A DNA stretch of 64,000 nucleotides from Nocardioides zhouii (GTDB lineage: Bacteria > Actinomycetota > Actinomycetes > Propionibacteriales > Nocardioidaceae), in NCBI RefSeq assembly GCF_004137345.1, contig NZ_SDWV01000002.1:238600-302599 (forward strand). The letters run 5' to 3'. This document shows, piece by piece, positions 42,740-52,419 of this stretch. The notes beneath the pieces were generated by a model that saw only the letters and a program-made list of their open reading frames with translations, ran no database searches and had not been told where the DNA came from. A program made the position numbers and the translations under genes. The first letter of the stretch is position 1. Each line of letters starts with the position of its first letter.

Positions 42740-45012
42740 GAGGAGCCCGACAGGTCCTCCAGCGCCCGGCCAAGGCAGTCGACGAAGAGGTCGGCGTGGG
42801 AGGTGTCCCAGACCAGCGGCGGGCGCACCTTGAGCACGTCGCCACCCGGTCCGGTGAGGCCGGCGAGCGCGCCCTGCCGGACGAGCGCCTCGAGCAGGCG
42901 GCGCGCGGTCGGTCGGTCGACCACGTCGATACCGGCGACCAGGCCCATCCCGCGTACGTCGCCCAGCACGTCCGTCGTAGGCGCGAGGTCGCGCAGCCGG
43001 TCGAGGAGGTGGGCGCCGGTGACGAGGGCTCGCTCCGGGAGGCGTCGGTCCTCGAGCACGTCGAGCACCGCGTTGCCGGCGGCCGCGGCCGCGGGGGTGG
43101 CGGCGAAGGTCGAGAAGTAGTCGTAGCGCTCGGCGAACCGGTCGACGAGATCGCGCCGGGTGACGACCGCGCCCACCGGGTAGCCCGCGCCCATGGGCTT
43201 GCCGAGGGTGACCAGGTCGGGCACGACGCCCGACTGCGCGAACCGCCAGAGGCCAGGTCCGGTGCGGCCGTAGCCGATCTGCACCTCGTCGGCGAGGTAG
43301 AGCGCGCCCTCCGAGTGGGCGCCGGCGAGCAGTCCCTGGAAGTACGTCGCGGGGGCGTCGTGCACGCCCTCGCTCGTGAAGCCCGAGTCGGCGAGCAGCA
43401 GTGCAGGGCGGTGCCCGCCGTCGGCGAGCGCACGAGCGGCCGCGCGCACCTGGTCGGTCGTGCTCCCGATGCCGAGGTCGCCCGGGTCGACGGGCGCGCG
43501 GAATGTGCCGACGGCGTCGGGCCGGTGTCCCGGTGGCCACTCGTTGGAGCTGAGGTCCGCCATCCAGCGCGTCGTGCCGTGGTAGGAGTGCTGGACGATC
43601 AGCGCCCCCGTGCCGCCGGTCGCCTCGGTGGCCAGCCGCCACGCGAGCTCGTTGGCCTCGGTGCCGGACGTCGTGAAGAGGACGGTGTCGAGCCCCGGCG
43701 GCATCGTCGCGACGATCCGCTCGGCGAGCTCGACGACCTCGGGGTGGAGGTAGCGCGAGTGGGTGTTGAGCCGCCCGAGCTGGCGGCCGACGCGCTGGAC
43801 GACGGTCGGGTCCGCGTGGCCGACGACGGCGACGTTGTTGTAGGCGTCGAGGTAGCGGCGGCCGTCCTCCGCGACGAGCCACGGGCCCTCGCCACGGACG
43901 ATCTGCAGCGGGTGGTCGTAGAACAGGGGTGCGACCGTTCCGCCCATCGCGTCCTCACGCCGACTGCGCAGCGTCTCGGTGTCGCCGCGCGTCGCCGTCC
44001 GCGTGCCGGCCAGTCGGTGCAGCCGCTGCGCCAGCTCGCTCGGCGAGAGCCGCAGGAGCTCGGTCGTCGTACGCGCGTTGGCGTCGTCGTACTGGGTGAT
44101 GTACGCCGTGTTGTCGGGGTGCGTGACGGCCCGCCGGCGCGAGATGATCGTGCTCAGCGCGAGCCGCGACAGCACCAGCTCGCCGAGCACCTCGACCTCG
44201 TCGTGGGTCAACGGCCGCAGCCGCTGGTAGCCCCGGAGCGTCGACCCCGCCAGCTCCCACTGCGACGAGACCTGGGTGTCGCTGGTGTTGCGCAGCACCG
44301 AGGTGAGCGCGACCGCGAGGTCCGCGACATCGGCGGTGTGGTGCATGTCGCCGAAGTCGATGACCCCGGTGACCCTGCCGTCGGTGGCGAGCAGGTTGGT
44401 CAGGGTGACGTCGCCGTGGTGGATGCCGCTGGGCAGCGCGGCCAGCGCCGGCAGGACCGCGGTCACGCGGCGTACGACCTCTCGGAGCGGGTCGTCGGGT
44501 GCGAGGTCCGCGGCCGCCGCGACGGCCGGCAGGGCGCGCACCTCCCAGTCGAGGGCGCGACTGCCGCCGGCCGCGTGGAAGAAGCCGCGTAGCGCGAGGG
44601 CCGTACGCGCGGTGGCGGCGCCCACCTGCTCGGCCAGGTCCTCGGTGACGACGTGCCCCTCGAGCGGCGTTCCCGGCACGACCGTGATCAGGCGGGCCAG
44701 GCAGGCACGGCCCTCGTCGTCGACGATCGTGACGACGTCCGACCCGTCGGTCGCCGGCACCACCTGCGGGATCGGGAGGTCCGGGTCGACGGCCGCCACG
44801 TGCCGCATCCCGGCGACCTCCATGTCGACCAGCGCCGGGTCCTCCGCCGGGTTCGCCACCTTGAGCACGTGCTCGCCGACCAGGTAGTTGAGGTCGCGCT
44901 CGCTCGACAGCGCCCGGACCTCGCCGGTCACGCCCCAGTGGGTCCGGACCAGCTCGGGCACCCGCTCGGCGGCGAGCCGCGGGGGCGGGACCTCGAGGAC
45001 CTCGTACGACAT
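42727..45012 (-). CDS. fusion of APH-type kinase and class III PLP enzyme
   Basis: 761 residues. Residues 1-330 are an aminoglycoside-phosphotransferase-like kinase with HHGDVTLTNLL (catalytic Asp) and GVIDFGD (metal Asp). From about residue 355 there is a complete class III aminotransferase-fold domain with LADEVQIGYGR and Lys605 in TLGKPMGAGYPVGAV. The combination matches the separate human pair of hydroxylysine kinase and the phospho-lyases for phosphoethanolamine or phosphohydroxylysine. A two-step kinase then phospho-lyase acting on an amino alcohol such as ethanolamine or hydroxylysine is my inference. Both active sites look intact. Confidence 0.88.
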   Translation of the reverse strand: MSYEVLEVPPPRLAAERVPELVRTHWGVTGEVRALSSERDLNYLVGEHVLKVANPAEDPALVDMEVAGMRHVAAVDPDLPIPQVVPATDGSDVVTIVDDEGRACLARLITVVPGTPLEGHVVTEDLAEQVGAATARTALALRGFFHAAGGSRALDWEVRALPAVAAAADLAPDDPLREVVRRVTAVLPALAALPSGIHHGDVTLTNLLATDGRVTGVIDFGDMHHTADVADLAVALTSVLRNTSDTQVSSQWELAGSTLRGYQRLRPLTHDEVEVLGELVLSRLALSTIISRRRAVTHPDNTAYITQYDDANARTTTELLRLSPSELAQRLHRLAGTRTATRGDTETLRSRREDAMGGTVAPLFYDHPLQIVRGEGPWLVAEDGRRYLDAYNNVAVVGHADPTVVQRVGRQLGRLNTHSRYLHPEVVELAERIVATMPPGLDTVLFTTSGTEANELAWRLATEATGGTGALIVQHSYHGTTRWMADLSSNEWPPGHRPDAVGTFRAPVDPGDLGIGSTTDQVRAAARALADGGHRPALLLADSGFTSEGVHDAPATYFQGLLAGAHSEGALYLADEVQIGYGRTGPGLWRFAQSGVVPDLVTLGKPMGAGYPVGAVVTRRDLVDRFAERYDYFSTFAATPAAAAAGNAVLDVLEDRRLPERALVTGAHLLDRLRDLAPTTDVLGDVRGMGLVAGIDVVDRPTARRLLEALVRQGALAGLTGPGGDVLKVRPPLVWDTSHADLFVDCLGRALEDLSGSSTPG

Positions 45013-45040
45013 GGATCAGCACCCTAGTGCGGGTGCGGGC

Positions 45041-45586
45041 TCAGCCGGCGTCGAAGGCCGCGTCGTGGGTGCCGACCTTGCGCGACGCCGCCAGGTGGCC
45101 CCCGAGATAGCCGCCGACCGTCGCCATGGCCGCGCCGGCGAGCGATCGGCGTACGCCGACCGCGTGCTCACCGCGTCGGCGGGCGAGCCAGGACGACGCG
45201 AAGATCGCCGCCGCGGCGCCGTTGGTGACCGCGTGCACGACTCCGACCCGCTTGTCACGGTCGGGGGCGCTCGCCCACTCGGCCCACCCGCTCCAAGCGG
45301 TGGGGCCGACCGCCAGCAGGCTGACACCGAGGAGGCGCTGCGCCGCGGCCTGCGAGTCCCGCCCGCCGATGAGGTCGAGGATCGTCGCGGAGCCCCAGGT
45401 GCCGAGGACGACGTCGGTGAGGACCGGGTGCACCGCGTGGCCCAGCCAGTCGCCACGGAGCACCTCGCCACGCTTTCCGCTAGCGAAGGCCACGTCGACG
45501 AGCGGTTCGATGAGGCGCACCACCCCGTCGAGCGCGGTCGTGTCCTGGAGGGACCGGGTCCAGCCGACGAGCCGTGGGGTGTCCAT
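45041..45586 (-). CDS. DUF2231 membrane protein
   Basis: 181 residues from ATG 45586. The DUF2231 core is visible in WLGHAVHPVLTDVVLGTWG with later membrane helices (LLGVSLLAVGPTAWSGW, then VTNGAAAAIFASSWLAR). Its role is unknown; such proteins often lie near redox or cytochrome genes, but here the neighbours are the PLP fusion and a secreted protein. It is divergent from the secreted protein across 137 bp. Confidence 0.75.
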   Translation of the reverse strand: MDTPRLVGWTRSLQDTTALDGVVRLIEPLVDVAFASGKRGEVLRGDWLGHAVHPVLTDVVLGTWGSATILDLIGGRDSQAAAQRLLGVSLLAVGPTAWSGWAEWASAPDRDKRVGVVHAVTNGAAAAIFASSWLARRRGEHAVGVRRSLAGAAMATVGGYLGGHLAASRKVGTHDAAFDAG

Positions 45587-45723
45587 GGCCCCAGCCTCAC
45601 CCCAGTCGCTCGAGGGGTCAATGCAGGTGGCGCCAGACGGCGGTTGGCCGACGGCAAGTGACCGGCAAGCGGGTCCGGCCAAGGTCCGGACATCAGATCC
45701 GACCCACCTCCTTGGAGCCCACC

Positions 45724-46329
45724 ATGAATCGCTCGACTCGCACCTCCGCCCGTCCGTCCCGCCGTGCCGGTCTCGTCCATCTCGCGGTCTCGGCCACCGC
45801 CGGCACCGCTCTGCTGACCGGATCCCTGCTCGCCGGTGGCGCCGCCACCGCCCACGACGAGGAGCCGCCCAGCGGGGGCGCGGCCACCCACTCGCGCGAC
45901 GGGGCCGGGAAGCAGCTCGCCGCGCTGAAGAGGTCGCTCGCGCCGTTTCGCGACGTACGCGCCGCCGAGGCGGCGGGCTTCATCCCCGTCTCCGGGTGCG
46001 AGGTGTCCGACGAGGGCGGGATGGGCGTGCACTACCTGAACCCCGCCCGCGCCGCCCAGGCACCGGACGCCACCAAGCCGTCGATCCTCCTCTACGAGCC
46101 GACGGCCGACGGATCGATGCGCCTGCTGGGCGCGGAGTGGTTCCAGGCGGACGCTGACCAGGACCTCCACACCGACGCGGACCGCCCCACGCTCTTCGGC
46201 CAGCCCTTCAACGGCCCGATGCCCGGCCACAACCCGATGATGCCGGTCCACTACGACCTCCACGTCTGGCTCTTCGACAGCAACCCCACCGGCGTCTTCG
46301 CGCCCTGGAACCCCTCGGTCGACTGCTGA
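45724..46329 (+). CDS. secreted protein, family not named
   Basis: 201 residues. A twin-Arg-poor signal peptide (AGLVHLAVSATAGTALLTGS) is followed by HDEEPPSGG and a conserved-looking mature domain with GMGVHYLNPA, PSILLYEPTADG, LLGAEWFQADAD, LFGQPFNGPMPGHNP and HYDLHVWLFDSNPTG. The histidine and tryptophan-rich pattern suggests metal or ligand binding outside the cell. Similar proteins seem widespread, but I cannot assign a function. It lies 51 bp before the FAD-linked oxidase gene in the same direction. Confidence 0.78.
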   Translation: MNRSTRTSARPSRRAGLVHLAVSATAGTALLTGSLLAGGAATAHDEEPPSGGAATHSRDGAGKQLAALKRSLAPFRDVRAAEAAGFIPVSGCEVSDEGGMGVHYLNPARAAQAPDATKPSILLYEPTADGSMRLLGAEWFQADADQDLHTDADRPTLFGQPFNGPMPGHNPMMPVHYDLHVWLFDSNPTGVFAPWNPSVDC

Positions 46330-46380
46330 GCCGACCACTTTCCTCATCCGTTCCTCACCCACCATCCGAAAGGCAACGCC

Positions 46381-47781
46381 ATGACCGACCTCGACCTCTC
46401 ACCGCCCCTCGCTCCCCAACCCGACGCCCCGGCCTCCGCCCTTCGCGAGCTCGCCGGTCTCCTGCCCGGCCGCGTCCTCCTGCCGGGGAACCCCGGCTGG
46501 GACCGGGCCCGCCTGGGCTGGACCGTCAGCGTCGACCAGCACCCGATCGCGGTCGTCACCGTGCACGATGCGGAGGACGTGGTGGCCGCGGTCACCTGCG
46601 CGGCACGTCACGGCCTCACCGTCTCCCCGCAGCCCGTCGGCCACGGTGCCACAACTGCCCTCACCGGGACCGTCCTGCTGCGCACCGGCTCGCTCCAGGA
46701 GCTCACCATCGACGTCGAGCGTCGCGTCGCTCGCGTCGGCGCCGGGGTCAAGTGGGGCACCCTCCTCGCCGCGTTGGAGCCCACTGGCCTGTTGGCCCTG
46801 GCAGGCAGCAGCCCCGACCCGAGCATCGTCGGGTTCACCCTCGGCGGCGGGCTCAGCTGGTTCAGCCGCGCCCTCGGGATGACCGCCCACAGCGTCGTGG
46901 CGTTCGACATCGTGGACGCCGAGGGCACGCAACGGCGCCTCTCGCCGGCGAGCGACCCGGACCTGTTCTGGGCGATGTGCGGTGGCGGTGGCGACTTCGG
47001 GGTCGTCCTTGCGGTCGAGATCATGCTCGACCACGTGGGGCCGATCGTCGGCGGTCGGATGCTGTGGCCGCTCGAGATGGCCCGGCCGGTGCTGAGAGCG
47101 TTCCGCCAGATCACGGCCGACGCCCCCGACGAGCTCACCCTGTGGGCTCACCTGTTCCGGTTCCCGCCGATGCCCGAGCTGCCTGAGCTCATCCGCGGGC
47201 GCGCGTTCGTGGCGGTGGACATGACCTTCCTCGGCTCGGAGACCGAGGCCAACCGGTTGGTCAGCCGGCTGCGGCAGCTGCCCGCCCAGGTCATCGACAC
47301 GGTCGGCCTCGTCCCGCTCTCCCAGCTCGGAGGCATCGCCGCTGAGCCGGTCGACCCCATGCCGACCCAGGAGTACTCCGAGCTGCTCCGCGGGCTCGAC
47401 GACGCCACGCTGGACCGGCTCGTCGATGCCGTCGGCGCCGACGCGGACGTCCCCCTGACGGTGGTGCAGATCCGCCACCTTGGCGGCGCCCTCACCCGCG
47501 CGACCGCCGAGGACGGCCCCCACGGGGCGATCGCCGAGGAGTACTCGGTCTTCTGCCTCGGGGTCCCCGTGGCACCGGGGCTGCCGGAGTCGATCGAGGC
47601 GGCATTCGGCGAGGTGCGTACGGCGCTCAGCGAGCAGCGCAGCGGGCGGACGCTCTTCAACTTCCTGGGCGCCGAATCCGACCTCGGTTCGACCTTCTCC
47701 GCGGAGGCGCGCGCGCGGCTGCGCCGGGTGAAGGCCACGACCGACCCGGCGGGCGTCTTTCGGAGCAATCGCCCGGTCTGA
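46381..47781 (+). CDS. FAD-linked oxidase (PCMH-type, berberine-bridge-enzyme-like)
   Basis: 466 residues. The FAD-binding PCMH domain is seen in HPIAVVTVHDAEDVVAAVTC, SPQPVGHGATTALTG (histidine shifted relative to the usual GGH), VGAGVKWGTLLAALEPTG and VGFTLGGGLSWFSRALGM. The C-terminal part ends RLRRVKATTDPAGVFRSNRP, the BBE-type tail. It would oxidise an alcohol or sugar. A GAAAGG Shine-Dalgarno lies before the ATG. The large BTAD regulator follows on the same strand. Confidence 0.86.
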   Translation: MTDLDLSPPLAPQPDAPASALRELAGLLPGRVLLPGNPGWDRARLGWTVSVDQHPIAVVTVHDAEDVVAAVTCAARHGLTVSPQPVGHGATTALTGTVLLRTGSLQELTIDVERRVARVGAGVKWGTLLAALEPTGLLALAGSSPDPSIVGFTLGGGLSWFSRALGMTAHSVVAFDIVDAEGTQRRLSPASDPDLFWAMCGGGGDFGVVLAVEIMLDHVGPIVGGRMLWPLEMARPVLRAFRQITADAPDELTLWAHLFRFPPMPELPELIRGRAFVAVDMTFLGSETEANRLVSRLRQLPAQVIDTVGLVPLSQLGGIAAEPVDPMPTQEYSELLRGLDDATLDRLVDAVGADADVPLTVVQIRHLGGALTRATAEDGPHGAIAEEYSVFCLGVPVAPGLPESIEAAFGEVRTALSEQRSGRTLFNFLGAESDLGSTFSAEARARLRRVKATTDPAGVFRSNRPV

Positions 47782-47929
47782 CCACGTCATCGCGAGAACC
47801 GGGGGGTGGCCGCCACACGTCAGCCGACGCGTGGCGGCCACGCCGGCGTCACCCACGTCATCGAGAGGCTTCCTCCGTGGCCGAAGCGGATCTAGTCTCT
47901 CGATCTGTGCACCTCGAACGGAGCCCCGC

Positions 47930-50900
47930 GTGACACCGGCACACGTCACGGCGCCACCGCCGGAGACGCTCGTACGCGTGCTGGGGCCCGTCTCGGCAAC
48001 GGTCGAGGGCCGACCGTGTGGCATCTCGTCACCCCTGCAGCGTGGGCTGCTCGGCCTCCTGGCGGCGGACGCCGGTCGGGTCGTGTCCGTCGACCGGCTG
48101 CTCACCGAGCTGTGGGGCGACTCGACGACGGAGTCCGCGTTGTCGTCGCTGCAGGTGTGTGTGTCCCGCCTGCGACGCGCACTCGGTGACACCTCCGGCG
48201 GCAGCACGACCGCGGCGCCGTCTGTCCGGATCAGGCGCCGGGCGCCCGGCTACGTGCTCGAGCTCCCCGAGGGTGCGCTCGACGCCTGGCGACTCACGCG
48301 GCTGGCCGACGCCGCCCGAGCCCGGGTGGGCACCGATCCGGCTGCCGCCCTCGAGCTCCTCGACGAGGGCCTGGCCCTGGTGACGGGCGACCCCCTGGGG
48401 GACGTGGTCGACGCGCTCGGGCCGGTGGCGGGCGCCGAGGCACAGCGGCTCGGCGACCTGGTGCTGCGGGCAGAGGAGACCCGGGTGGAGGCGCTGCTGG
48501 GCGTCGGTCGCGCCCCCGACGCGGCCACGGCCGCGGAGCACCTCCTGGTCGACCACCCACTGCGCGAGAGCCTGCACGCCCTACGCCTCGTGGCGCTCTA
48601 CCGCAGTGGCCGCCAGACCGATGCGCTCGCTGCCTACCAGTCCTTGCGCGACCAGCTCTCCGACGACGTAGGGGTCGATCCCGGCCCGGCGCTCCGTCGG
48701 CTGCACGCCCAGCTCCTGCAGCAGGACCCGGGGCTGGACTGGTCGCCACCACGCACGTCGACCGTCGACGAGGGCGCCCCGGCCCCCGCAGGGGCAGCGG
48801 AAGGGACTCGCCCGGCGGACCAGCACCCGCTGCTGGGCCGCGACACTGAGGTCGACGTTCTCGAACGCGCCGTACGCCGGAGCACTGACGGCCACGGTGG
48901 GGTGTGGGTGGTGTCGGGTGAGGCCGGCATCGGCAAGACCCGACTCGTGCAGGAGGTGGCCGCAAGGGCACGCGAGTCCGGCGCGACGGTGGCCGTCGGC
49001 CAGACGAACGAGACCAGTGACAGCTCGCCGTACTGGCCGTGGGCCCAGGTCCTCCGCAACCTCCCCGGCATCCCCGGCGACGGGCCGGCCGGCGTCGTGA
49101 TGGGTACGACTGATGGCTCGAACCTCACGCAGGCGGCGCTGCACGACGCGATGGCCGACCTCCTCGTCGACGAGGCTCGGACGTCAGGAAACCTGCTTGT
49201 CGTCCTGGAGGACCTGCACTGGGCCGACGAGGCCAGCCTTGCGCTCCTGTCGACGGTGGCCGAACGGGCACATGACGCCCCGCTGCTGCTGTTGTGCACC
49301 TACCGCGTGGAGGACGCCGAGCCGGCAGGCGCGTTCGGGGCGATGCTGGCCAGGTTGGCTCGGACCCCCGCCACCGAGCGCGTTCGGCTGAGCGGACTGA
49401 CCGACGCCACGTCCCGCGACCTCCTCGCCGTGCGTCTCGGCTGGGAGCCGGACGAGGCACTGGCCGCCCGCGCCGCCGCCCGCACCGGCGGCAACCCGTT
49501 CTTCCTCCAGGAACTGGCGAGGCTGGTGCGCGACTCGCCCGACCCGGGGGAGGCCTGGGACGACATCCCCGGGACGGTCCACGACGTCCTGACCCACCGG
49601 CTGAGCCGGCTCCCTGTCGAGGCCCGGCGGTTGCTCGACGTGACCGCCGTGGTCGGGCGCGACTGCGAGCTCGGTCTGCTCGAAGCCGTGGCGGGCCTGT
49701 CCCCCGACGACGTCGACCGAGGACTGGCCGCCGCAGTCGCGTCCGGTCTGGCTGCAGAGGTCGGGTCGCCCGCGCCGGTCCTCCGCTTCCAGCACGCGCT
49801 GATCCGGGAGGCCTTGTACGCCCAGCTGGGCGCCCGCGCGCGGATGCGCCTCCATGCGGCCGTCGGCGAGGCGATGTCGACGCGTCCCGACCTGGACATC
49901 GACGACGTCGCGCACCAGCTGATGGAGGGTGGGGACCTCGTCGAGCCCGGCCTCGTCATCGCCACCGCGACCGAGGCGGTGGACCGGGCGATGACCCAGC
50001 TTGCCTTCGACCACGCCGAGGACCTCATGGGCCGGTCCCTCATCCTGCTGGAGCGGCTGCCCGCGGGTGCCCGTCGCGACGGGTTCGAGCTGGCCCTGCA
50101 GGCGCGACGCGGCACCGTCGCGATGACCCGACTCGGACTCGGCGCACCCCAGGCCGGCGCCGCGCTCGGACGCGCACTCGAGCTCGCGCTGCGACTGGAG
50201 CCGGGGCCGGACGTGTTCGCGGCGGTCTACCGCCGCTACCTCTGGCTGCTGATGGCGGGCGACTTCGCAGCGGTCCAGCAGCTCGCAGAGATGGTCCTGG
50301 CCCACGCGGCGTCGGTCACCACGCCGGACACCGCCGACCGCTTCGCCCTGCTGGGACGGCTCGCACGAGGTTCGGTGCTGTGGTGCCTCGGTGAGGCCGA
50401 GCCGGCCGTCGAGGAGCTCGAGCATGCACTCAGGCTCGCGGAGGGGGCCGGCGTGGGCGTGCTCGTCATGGCCTTCGGGGACCCGGCGGTGCGCATCCGG
50501 ATGTTCCTCTGCCACGCGCTCGCGGAGGCGGGGCGTCGTAGCGAGGCGGTCACGGTGGCGGACGAGATGGTCCACCAGGCCCACCTCTCGGGACCGGCCG
50601 ACGAGAGCGACGCCCTCGCCACCCGCGGGATGATGTACGCCGCCTTCCACGAGGCCGGCAAGGCCCGCGACGACGGTGTCGAGGGTCGCCGGCTGGGACG
50701 GCTCGCTGGCGCCACCCTCCTCGAGCACTTCGCCGCGATCAACGAGAGCTGGGGCGATGCGACGGCTGGCGGGCCGCAGGCGACCGGTGCGGTCGAGATG
50801 GCGCGCGGCGCGGCGGAGGGCTATCGCGCCACCGGGACGCGGATGCACGACCCGATCATCTACGCGATGCTCGCCGAGGCCGAGGCAGCCACCGGCCACC

Positions 50901-51031
50901 CGGACCGGGCGGCAGCGGCCGCGACCGTCGGCCTGGAAGCCCTCGCACGCACCGGCAGCCGGTTGTGGCGCGCGCGGCTCGACCGGGCCGCGAACGGCGT
51001 ACCCCACGACGGTGTCCTCCCAGACACATGA
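47930..51031 (+). CDS. BTAD/SARP-type regulator with AAA ATPase and TPR-like C-terminus
   Basis: 1033 residues from GTG 47930 (GGAG 7 nt upstream). The N-terminal OmpR-like winged helix begins LVRVLGPVSATVEGRPCGIS. A BTAD domain follows (LESLHALRLVALYRSGRQTD-like helices). A STAND-type ATPase has Walker A SGEAGIGKTRLVQEV near residue 330 and Walker B LLVVLEDLHWADEAS near 425. The last 400 residues are TPR-like helices. These large regulators control secondary metabolism or catabolism. No biosynthetic cluster is next to it; the FAD oxidase upstream is the nearest candidate target. Confidence 0.86.
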   Translation: MTPAHVTAPPPETLVRVLGPVSATVEGRPCGISSPLQRGLLGLLAADAGRVVSVDRLLTELWGDSTTESALSSLQVCVSRLRRALGDTSGGSTTAAPSVRIRRRAPGYVLELPEGALDAWRLTRLADAARARVGTDPAAALELLDEGLALVTGDPLGDVVDALGPVAGAEAQRLGDLVLRAEETRVEALLGVGRAPDAATAAEHLLVDHPLRESLHALRLVALYRSGRQTDALAAYQSLRDQLSDDVGVDPGPALRRLHAQLLQQDPGLDWSPPRTSTVDEGAPAPAGAAEGTRPADQHPLLGRDTEVDVLERAVRRSTDGHGGVWVVSGEAGIGKTRLVQEVAARARESGATVAVGQTNETSDSSPYWPWAQVLRNLPGIPGDGPAGVVMGTTDGSNLTQAALHDAMADLLVDEARTSGNLLVVLEDLHWADEASLALLSTVAERAHDAPLLLLCTYRVEDAEPAGAFGAMLARLARTPATERVRLSGLTDATSRDLLAVRLGWEPDEALAARAAARTGGNPFFLQELARLVRDSPDPGEAWDDIPGTVHDVLTHRLSRLPVEARRLLDVTAVVGRDCELGLLEAVAGLSPDDVDRGLAAAVASGLAAEVGSPAPVLRFQHALIREALYAQLGARARMRLHAAVGEAMSTRPDLDIDDVAHQLMEGGDLVEPGLVIATATEAVDRAMTQLAFDHAEDLMGRSLILLERLPAGARRDGFELALQARRGTVAMTRLGLGAPQAGAALGRALELALRLEPGPDVFAAVYRRYLWLLMAGDFAAVQQLAEMVLAHAASVTTPDTADRFALLGRLARGSVLWCLGEAEPAVEELEHALRLAEGAGVGVLVMAFGDPAVRIRMFLCHALAEAGRRSEAVTVADEMVHQAHLSGPADESDALATRGMMYAAFHEAGKARDDGVEGRRLGRLAGATLLEHFAAINESWGDATAGGPQATGAVEMARGAAEGYRATGTRMHDPIIYAMLAEAEAATGHPDRAAAAATVGLEALARTGSRLWRARLDRAANGVPHDGVLPDT

Positions 51032-51089
51032 CGATCGCCCGGCCCCCTCGACGGGAACCAGGCGACCGGGGTCAGCGGGCAACGCCCCA

Positions 51090-51227
51090 TCACGCGAGGG
51101 GCCTCCATCCGGCGGCGAGTGCCAGACGATAGGGATCCCCGCTCGGCAGGTCGCTCGGCGCCTCGACGATGCCGTCGCGGCGCAGGACGTGGGGGCGGAT
51201 CCGGCGGGTGGTGCGGTGGTGGGTCAT
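51090..51227 (-). CDS. possible 45-residue Arg-rich protein
   Basis: MTHHRTTRRIRPHVLRRDGI is followed by a short C-terminal part ending WRPLA. An AGGAG Shine-Dalgarno lies 8 nt before the ATG on the minus strand. The gap between flanking genes is otherwise free of coding signal. It could be a small DNA-binding or ribosome-associated peptide, or chance. Downstream of the mechanosensitive channel's terminator, it would need its own promoter. Confidence 0.4.
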   Translation of the reverse strand: MTHHRTTRRIRPHVLRRDGIVEAPSDLPSGDPYRLALAAGWRPLA

Positions 51228-51329
51228 GACAGGTGCTCCTGTGCTGGATGCGGCTGTGCCCCGGTCGGGGCACGACACCAGAGGACACCCACCTGCTTGC
51301 GACCCGCTTGCGGCCGGCTTGCAGAAACG

Positions 51330-51364
51330 GCGCGGAGGCACCTCCCCAGGAGGTGCCTCCGCGC
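51330..51364 (-). terminator. strong terminator after the mechanosensitive channel gene
   Basis: A perfect 16-bp stem (51330-51345 with 51349-51364, arm GCGCGGAGGCACCTCC) closes on a 3-nt loop, 23 nt after the channel stop on the minus strand. No T-tract. It also separates the large regulator from the channel gene. Confidence 0.75.
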
Positions 51365-51387
51365 GTCTCACCCACCGTCCTCAGGAG

Positions 51388-52209
51388 TCAGTGACGAGGA
51401 GAGCCGTCCGAGTCGAAGCCGCTTCCGGGAGCGTCGCTCGTGGTCGTGGTCGCGGTCGCCGTGCGGTCGGTGCCCGAGCCCACCGAGGATGCAGCCTGTC
51501 GGGCCTGGTCCATGGCACTCGGCGCGGACGCAGCCTCCTGCTTGATCCGCGGAGCCTCTTCCTCGGCCTTCGTGAGGTAGCCCTCCCAGCGGTGCTGCAT
51601 CGGCTTGATGAGGCCGCCGCCCACGCCGACGACGATCACGCCACCGAGGGTGGCGAGGATCGCGACGAGCACCGGGGTGGTCACGGTCGTGGCGACGCCG
51701 ACCTGGTTGAGAGCGGCCACGACGCCGAGGAACAGGATGAAGATCGAGGCCACGTTGGCGAGGACCTTGCCGTACGACAGGCCGCCGAGCGAGCCCTCGA
51801 CGAGGACCTTGACCGCAGCAGCGATCGCCGAGGCGACCACGAGGATGATGATCGCGACGATCAGGCTGGGCAGGAAGAAGATCACCTGCGAGAGCAGCTC
51901 GCTGATCGGGTTGGGGCCGAAGACCCCGAACGCCAGCTGCAGCACGAACAGCATGAGCGTGTAGTAGAGGAGCTTCGCGATGATGTCGCTGGCGTCCATC
52001 TTGGAGTTGGCGAGCGCCTTCTTCACGCCTCCACGCTCGACGGCGCGGTCGAAGCCGACCTTCTCGAGCAGGGCGCTGAGGGCCTTCGCGATCGCCTTCG
52101 CGACGATCAGGCCGACGATCAGGATGATCAGGAACAGGACGAGCTTGGGCAGGAACTCGGCGATCAGGCTGATGCCGTCCCGCAGGCCGTTCTCGAGTGA
52201 CTCTCGCAT
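51388..52209 (-). CDS. small mechanosensitive-channel-like membrane protein (TM-helix repeat, CmpX type)
   Basis: 273 residues. Hydrophobic segments include KLVLFLIILIVGLIVAKAIA, LLYYTLMLFVLQLAFGVFG, VIFFLPSLIVAIIILVVASA and ILATLGGVIVVGVGGGL. The LP.L..F..ILIVG..VAK pattern is that of the TM_helix repeat in the MscS-superfamily CmpX-like proteins. The usual MscS beta-domain is missing and the C-terminus is a Ser/Thr/Ala-rich tail. It probably senses membrane tension or stabilises stressed membranes. A TetR-type operator candidate lies upstream. Confidence 0.83.
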   Translation of the reverse strand: MRESLENGLRDGISLIAEFLPKLVLFLIILIVGLIVAKAIAKALSALLEKVGFDRAVERGGVKKALANSKMDASDIIAKLLYYTLMLFVLQLAFGVFGPNPISELLSQVIFFLPSLIVAIIILVVASAIAAAVKVLVEGSLGGLSYGKVLANVASIFILFLGVVAALNQVGVATTVTTPVLVAILATLGGVIVVGVGGGLIKPMQHRWEGYLTKAEEEAPRIKQEAASAPSAMDQARQAASSVGSGTDRTATATTTTSDAPGSGFDSDGSPRH

Positions 52210-52326
52210 CTACTTCTCCTTGGTCTGGGACACCGGACGCAGGATGGCGACTCCCGGAGGGGGGCGCGCTCCAGCGCCGTCCGACCGGGCCTCGAGGGCC
52301 CGTCGACAGCGCGCCGCATCGCGGTC

Positions 52327-52341
52327 GTTTACAACGTAAAC
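52327..52341. promoter_or_regulatory. GTTTAC-N3-GTAAAC inverted repeat, probable TetR-type operator
   Basis: A perfect 6-bp inverted repeat with a 3-bp spacer (AAC) lies between the TetR stop (52420) and the channel start (52209), on an AT-richer patch. Operators of this shape are common for TetR proteins. It would let the TetR protein control the channel gene. Confidence 0.55.
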
Positions 52342-52419
52342 AGAACCACGGCGCGCCTGATCGCCACAACTGCCGACCACCCCAAGGGGTCGACGGTCAG
52401 CGTCGGAACCTCAGGCCCG

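Noticed and set aside
47831..47929. Earlier ATG start for the large BTAD regulator at 47831
   Set aside because: The added 33 residues have no domain logic or ribosome site, whereas GTG 47930 has GGAG at proper spacing and begins just before the conserved domain.
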